Source: CAWFGW01 sp963849955
GTDB lineage: Bacteria; Bacteroidota; Bacteroidia; Cytophagales; JAAEPT01
Length of the DNA stretch: 64,000 nt
Direction of reading: 5' to 3'
NCBI GenBank assembly: GCA_963849955.1
Contig: CAWKJU010000016.1
Coordinates: forward strand, 155,966 to 219,965
The notes below the pieces were generated by a model, which saw nothing but the letters and a program-made list of their open reading frames with translations, ran no database searches and had not been told where the DNA came from. This document shows positions 58,472 through 64,000 of the stretch, in pieces. Within the stretch, counting starts at the first letter, position 1, and the number at the start of each line of letters is the position of its first letter. A program made the position numbers and the translations under genes.

Positions 58472-58507
58472 TGGGATTTTGAAATTCAAGAAAAAAAGAG
58501 GAGAAAA

Positions 58508-61326
58508 ATGCCGAGAGATAAAAGTATAAAATCCGTTTTAATAATTGGAAGTGGTCCTATCATCATTGGACAAGCGTGTGAGTTTGATTATTCAGGTACA
58601 CAAGCAGCGCGCTCATTGAGAGAAGAGGGGATAGAAGTAACCCTAATTAACTCGAACCCAGCAACTATCATGACGGATCCAGTGACAGCAGACAACGTCT
58701 ACTTGCTTCCTCTTGAGAAAAAATACATCATCCAAATTTTAGAAAAGCATAAAATTGACGCAGTACTCCCGACCATGGGTGGCCAAACAGCGCTGAATCT
58801 GGCAATCGATTGCGACAAAGAAGGCATCTGGGAAAAATACGATGTGAAAATCATTGGGGTAGACATCGCTTCTATCAACATGACTGAAGACCGTGAGCTT
58901 TTTAGAAAAAAAATGATTGAAATCGGTATTGGTGTATGTATCGGTGAAACAGCTACTTCTTTCCTTCAAGGTAAAAAGATTGCACAGGAAATTGGCTTTC
59001 CATTAGTAATTAGACCTTCATTTACATTAGGTGGTTATGGTGGCGGTTTTGTTAATACCCCAGAGGAGTTCGACAAAGCACTAACAGCCGGCTTACACGC
59101 CTCTCCTTCACACGAAGTGTTGATTGAGCAAAGTATTTTAGGGTGGAAAGAATATGAACTCGAACTATTAAGAGATAATATTGGGAATGTTATTATTATC
59201 TGTTCGATTGAAAATTTTGACCCAATGGGCGTTCATACAGGTGACTCCATTACTGTGGCACCGGCTCAAACTTTATCGGACACTACCTATCAAAAACTAA
59301 GAGATAGCGCCATCTTAATGATGAATGCTATCGGCACATTTGCTGGGGGTTGTAACGTGCAGTTTTCTGTAAGTAATGACGCAGAGGAAAAGATTATCGG
59401 AATCGAAATCAATCCTCGTGTATCTCGTTCATCAGCATTAGCTTCAAAAGCGACTGGTTATCCAATCGCGAAAGTTGCTGCTAAATTGGCTATCGGTTAT
59501 AATCTGGATGAATTAAAAAACCAAATTACTAAGACTACCAGTGCTTACTTTGAGCCAGCATTAGATTATGTAATTGTAAAAGTGCCTCGTTGGAATTTTG
59601 ATAAATTCCAGGGATGCGATAAAAAACTAGGGCTTCAAATGAAATCGGTGGGTGAAGCCATGGGTATTGGAAGAAATTTCCAGGAAGCGTTACAAAAAGC
59701 CTGTCAATCGTTAGAAATTAAGCGAAATGGGCTAGGTGCTGATGGCAAAGAAGTAACTAATCAGGATGCTATTCTTGATAGTTTAGCCAACCCATCATGG
59801 AATCGCTTATTTCATATTCGTGATGCGTTTGCTATAGGTATTCCAACCAAAACCATTTATAAACTCACTAAAATCGATCCGTGGTTCTTAAACCAAATCG
59901 AGGAATTGGTGATGCTTGAAAGAGAGATAGCCAAGTTTAGCATTTCCAATCTACCAACGCAGTTATTAATAACAGCGAAACAGAAGGGGTATGCGGATAG
60001 ACAAATCGCACACCTGATTAAATGTTTAGAGAGTGAAGTTTTCCAAAAGCGTCACGATGAAAAGATTCAACGTGTATTCAAATTAGTGGATACATGTGCC
60101 GCAGAGTTTGAAGCGAAAACGCCTTACTATTATTCAACGTTTGATGGTGAAAACGAGTCGGTTTCATCAGACAAAAAGAAAGTAATTATTCTGGGTTCAT
60201 GCGCCTAACCGAATCGGTCAAGGTATTGAGTTTGACTACTCGTGTGTTCATGGGGTTATTGCAGCGAAAGAATGTGGGTACGAGACCATCATGATTAACT
60301 GTAATCCAGAAACAGTTTCTACCGATTTTGACACAGCGGACAAACTATACTTTGAGCCCGTTTTCTGGGAGCATATTTACGATATCATTTTACACGAAAA
60401 ACCAGTTGGTGTTATCGTTCAACTGGGAGGTCAAACAGCTCTTAAATTAGCTGAAAAGTTAGAACGTTATGGTATTAAAATCATAGGGACAAACTTTGCG
60501 GCGTTAGATTTAGCCGAAGATAGAGGTCGTTTCTCCGATTTGTTAGTTGACTTAGATATTCCATTTCCTCCATACGGAGCCATAGAGACTGCTGAAGAAG
60601 CACTTAGTATTTGCAAAGAAATTGGTTTTCCTATGTTAGTTCGCCCTTCGTATGTATTGGGCGGTCAAGGAATGAAAATTGTGATCAATGAGCGGGAATT
60701 AGAAGAACACGTTGTAAATATCTTGAAGGAAATACCGGGCAACAAAGTGTTACTAGACCGCTTTTTGGATGGTGCAATCGAAGCAGAGGCCGATGCTATT
60801 TGTGACGGAGAAAATGTGTACATATTAGGAATCATGGAGCATATTGAACCTGCTGGAATCCACTCAGGAGATTCTTATGCTTTGCTTCCTCCATTTAGTA
60901 TGGGACCATTAGTGATCACTAAGATAGAGGAGTACACTAAAAAAATCGCGGTCGCTTGTAGAAACCGTTGGCTTGATTAATATTCAGTTTGCCATAAAAA
61001 ATGATGAGGTTTTTATCATTGAAGCGAACCCAAGAGCCTCTAGAACTGTTCCGTTTATTGGAAAAGCTTACCAAGAGCCTTACGTGAATTACGCAACTAA
61101 AATTATGTTGGGCGAGAAGAAAGTGACTGACTTTGAGTTTAAACCTGTGAAGAAGGGTTATGCTATAAAAATACCTGTATTCTCGTTCCACAAATTCCCT
61201 AACGTGAATAAGGAATTAGGCCCAGAGATGAAATCAACAGGTGAAGCGATTTACTTCATTGATGATTTGAAAGACGAGTTTTTCCAAAAGATATATAACG
61301 AACGAAACTTATATTTGAGTAGATAG
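58508..61326 (+). CDS. carB: Carbamoyl-phosphate synthase large subunit (two frame breaks)
   Basis: About 938 aa once repaired. It makes carbamoyl phosphate for arginine and pyrimidines, using ammonia from CarA. The start at 58508 (MPRDKSIKSVLIIGSG) is supported by GAGGAG upstream; an in-frame GTG at 58469 overlaps the promoter. Two ATP-grasp halves are present (RPSFTLGGYGGGF and RPSYVLGGQGMKI). The frame breaks at about 60198-60206, where GSGPNRIGQG should be read, and at 60958, where an extra G interrupts ALETVGLINIQ. These look like sequence errors, since the protein is essential in most bacteria. Confidence 0.9.
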
Positions 61327-61575
61327 TGGGTTCATTGATTCGAACGATATTAATCTTTGTTATTGTATACTACCTTATTAAAAAGGTAGGTGGTTTCTTT
61401 TACCGTACAGTAGCAGGTGGTTCGGACAATAACCAGGGGAATTCTCTCAACAACGACATTCACGTCATCAACATCGAGAAGGCGAAATTCGTGTTGAAAA
61501 AGGTCCTAAAATAACAAGAAATCAGCCTCGGACTTTAAAGGGGGCGAGTATGTGGATTTTGAAGAGGTAGAGTAA
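61326..61575 (+). CDS. DUF4834-like small membrane protein (frame broken)
   Basis: Starts with GTG at 61326, overlapping the carB stop by one base. An N-terminal membrane helix (IRTILIFVIVYYLIKK) is followed by a polar tail. Two single A losses, near 61489 and 61536, break the frame; repairing them gives the tail IRVEKGPKITRNQP and then GGEYVDFEEVE, a typical end for this family, and about 83 aa in all. The function is unknown. Confidence 0.65.
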
Positions 61576-61634
61576 CCCTATGGTTCCTCTTTCTTTTTCT
61601 AAGCGCAAAATTCAGACACACCGATCGACTACGT

Positions 61635-62851
61635 ATGTCACAAACTGTTCAATACAAATTTAAACCCGAAAATCTCCAAAATTCGGAGCCAAACTTCTTT
61701 AAAGAGGAAGATTTGAAATCGGGTGAGATGATTGTGAACATCGGTCCGCAGCACCCCTCTACGCACGGTGTATTGCGACTGGAAGTGGTGATGGATGGTG
61801 AGATTGTTAAAAAAATAGTGCCACACTTGGGCTACCTTCACCGGTGCTTTGAAAAACATGCCGAATCACTGCCGTTTAATCAAATCATTCCTTTTGTAGA
61901 TCGTACCGATTATTTAGCGGCGATGAATTGTGAGCACGCATATGCGATGGGCGTGGAAAAAATGTTTGGCATTACGGATAAAATACCCAAACGGGTAGAA
62001 TATATCCGCGTTTTAGTCGCTGAATTAAATCGAATTGCTTCTCACTTTTTAGGTATTGGTGCATACGGTATTGACTTAGGTGCTGTTACGCCATTCTTGT
62101 GGATGACCCGTGACCGAGAGCACATTCAGCGTTTACTCGAATGGGTTTCAGGTGCACGAATGTTTTACAACTACATCTGGATTGGCAGGTTTATATTATG
62201 ACTTACCGGTGGGTTTCGAAGAACGTTGTCACGAGTTCACTAAATACTTGCGACCAAAGTTGAAGGAACTTGAAGACTTATTAGATACCAACTCAATCTT
62301 CATCCATCGAACTGCTAATGTTGGTATAATTCCACTGGACCTAGCTATCAACTACGGTTGCACTGGCCCTGTGTTAAGAGGCTCCGGTCTGAAGTATGAT
62401 TTACGAAAAGTGGATGCTTATTCGGTTTACCCTGAGTTGGAATTTGGTATTCCAGTGGGTGAAGGTTAATGGGTACGGTAGGTGATTGTTGGGACCGAAA
62501 CCATGTGCGTGTGCGTGAATGTTGGGAGTCAATTAACATCATTGACCAATGTCTTGAAAAGTTAACGGGAGAACATAAGCGTACCAAAGACTTTAACCCA
62601 CAAGAGATGGTTCCTAAAAAGGTGATGCCAAGGAAATGGAGTTTTATGTGCGTGCCGAAAACCCTAGAGGTGAACTTGGTTTTTATTTTAGAACTACAGG
62701 AAAAAGTGACATTCCTAGTCGTGTTAAATGTCGTTCAGGTTGTTTTTCAAACCTTTCTATTTTACCTGAAATATCAAAAGGCATGATGTTAACAGACATG
62801 ATTGCTACAATGGGATCACTCGACTTTATGTTAGGTGAAATAGACCGCTAA
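61635..62851 (+). CDS. nuoD: NADH-quinone oxidoreductase subunit D (three frame breaks)
   Basis: About 405 aa after repair, a quinone-site subunit of respiratory complex I. VNIGPQHPSTHGVLRL and the C-terminal MGSLDFMLGEIDR are typical. The frame changes at 62187 (an extra A; IWIGGLYYDLP is expected), at about 62467 (a missing base before MGTVGDCWDRN) and at about 62630 (a missing A before EMEFYVRAENPRG). The gene is isolated between the carB-linked gene and nnr instead of beside other nuo genes. Confidence 0.9.
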
Positions 62852-62855
62852 GCCA

Positions 62856-64000
62856 ATGGCTCAATTAAAAATTTTATCGGTTGACCAAATTAGAGCACTC
62901 GATGCTCATACTATTCAACACGAACCAATTTCTTCTCTGGATTTAATGGAGCGAGCTTCTCGCATTGTTTTTAATTGGCTTTCCAATAAATATAAGGCGG
63001 ATACTACTTTTACGGTCTTCTGTGGACAAGGTAACAATGGTGGTGACGGTTTAGTCATTGCTCGCCTACTACACAAACACGGGTACAGAACTACCTGTTA
63101 CTTGTTAAGTGCTTCTAATAAATATTCTGATGACAACCGTATTAATCAAGAGCGTTTAGCCCTAATTAAGCCTTTTGAATAAATTACTACTATCGACCAC
63201 TTCCTGAGATAAACACCAGCTGTGGTTATCGATGCTTTATTTGGGTCAGGTTTAGATCGACCAATTGAGGGTTTAGCAGCTGAATTGGTTCGACCATATT
63301 AACAAATCTGAAAAAGAGGTCATTGCTATTGATATTGCTTCAGGCTTGTTCGCTGACAAAAAGAGTGAGGGAGAGCAATCATTCAGCCTACTTACCACGC
63401 TTACTTTTCAGCTACCAAAGTTAGCTTTTTTATTGCCGGAAAATGAGCGTTTCACTGGTGATTGGAAAGTGCTAGACATAAGCTTGTCTCCTGCATTTAT
63501 TGCCGAGGCAAAGACTAATTATTATTATACCACATCTGTAAGTGAATACAATAAAAAAGCAAAAAAATATGCACATAAAGGCAATTTTGGTCATGCTTTA
63601 TTGATCGCTGGAAGTTATGGGGAAATGGGCGCAGCGTTACCTGCCTCTCAAGGGCTTGTATGAAATCAGGAGTAGGGTTATTGACTACACATGTTCCCAA
63701 ATGTGGTTATCAAATAATGCAAATTGGTTTGCCTGAGGCAATGGCTTCAGTTGATACACATGAAGAACTATTTTCAACTGTCCCTAAGTCCCTGGACAAT
63801 TTCACCGCACTTGGAATTGGTCCCGGTTTAGGAACAGATCCACAATCAGTCTCAGCCTTTGAGATTTTGCTGTCGAATTGGAAAAAGCCTTTGGTAGTAG
63901 ATGCTGATGGTTTAAATATACTGAGCCAGCATAAAGAACTTCTGAAGAAACTACCCATCAACAGTATTTTAACACCCCACCCTGGCGAGTTTAAGCGGTT
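62856..64000 (+). CDS. nnr: Bifunctional NAD(P)H-hydrate repair enzyme (several frame breaks, truncated by window)
   Basis: The N-terminal half is the epimerase domain (VFCGQGNNGGDGLVIARLL), from an ATG at 62856 until an apparent stop at 63180. The C-terminal dehydratase begins near 63550 (GNFGHALLIAGSYGEMGAA) and continues to the window end (GIGPGLGTDPQ, VVDADGLNILSQH, ILTPHPGEFKR). The frame breaks at about 63180-63230, 63290 (an extra C before DHINKSEK) and 63650. The enzyme repairs hydrated NADH and NADPH. The last 30 or so residues lie beyond the window. Confidence 0.85.

Noticed and set aside
60195..61326. Split carB as a natural two-subunit enzyme
   Set aside because: Natural splits occur between the two halves with new starts and stops. 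Here the break lies in a conserved motif, a second break follows and the next genes are broken too.
1..64000. CRISPR array, prophage or insertion sequence
   Set aside because: No regularly spaced repeats, no integrase or transposase frames and no phage structural genes were found.

Overview
The window looks like a chromosomal segment of a low-GC, free-living member of the Bacteroidota. The indications are: several proteins with type IX secretion (T9SS) C-terminal sorting domains; a PorP/SprF-like outer-membrane protein; BshA of bacillithiol synthesis; an rpsP-rimM-trmD-rplS operon; and repeated Bacteroidota-type promoter elements (TTTG, about 19 bases, TAnnTTTG). I see no phage, transposase, plasmid or CRISPR signature. 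Most of the window is ordinary housekeeping sequence with small lineage-specific islands.

Layout. 1-5.1 kb: four tandem paralogous T9SS cargo genes, bounded on the right by bshA and on the left by a decayed 66-base copy of the bshA 3' end. 5.1-9.3 kb: bshA and a GH3-serine hydrolase fusion gene split by a homopolymer indel. 9.3-15.6 kb: mutL, two rhomboids, a crotonase, a fatty acid hydroxylase and a convergent Mpo1-like gene. 15.6-19 kb: photolyase, tRNA-Val, nth, dapF. 18.6-22.2 kb: rpsP-rimM-(51-codon membrane ORF)-trmD-rplS, then mltG. 22.3-26.3 kb: a YrdC/Sua5 protein, a WbqC-like protein, clpC. 26.4-29.7 kb: a tightly coupled six-gene stress-like operon. 29.8-36.9 kb: a T9SS protein, a CDF metal transporter with an LRR protein, SCO, an OmpA-like protein, cytochrome c and a glycosyltransferase with an apparent ATT start. 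36.9-45.3 kb: a 7TM receptor with a degenerate SpoIIE-like phosphatase domain, an FHS-type sugar transporter, a MORN-cytochrome fusion, aat, a DsbA/FrnE-like lipoprotein and a GNAT-nitrilase fusion. 45.5-52.6 kb: YceI, TraB, purK-purE, an acyl-CoA dehydrogenase, an AraC regulator. 52.6-55.3 kb: a minimal type B sorting-domain protein, a PorP/SprF-OmpA fusion and a third rhomboid. 55.3-55.65 kb: two tandem tRNA-like RNAs with very large variable arms, with their own promoter and terminator. 55.8-58.4 kb: a methyltransferase, plsC, an unknown protein. 58.5-64 kb: carB, a DUF4834-like gene, nuoD and the NAD(P)HX repair gene nnr, all broken by small indels.

The most unusual element is the tRNA-like pair at 55323-55572. 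Both copies keep an identical D and anticodon arm, change their acceptor and T-stem sequences in a compensatory way, and carry variable regions of 41 and 46 nt. Other points of interest are the convergent 2-hydroxylase/Mpo1-like pair, the CTD-only/SprF-OmpA/rhomboid cluster, the 7TM pseudophosphatase and the footprint of duplication around the T9SS array. The indels after 60.2 kb, and probably those at 2.3 and 7.4 kb, look more like sequence errors than biology.
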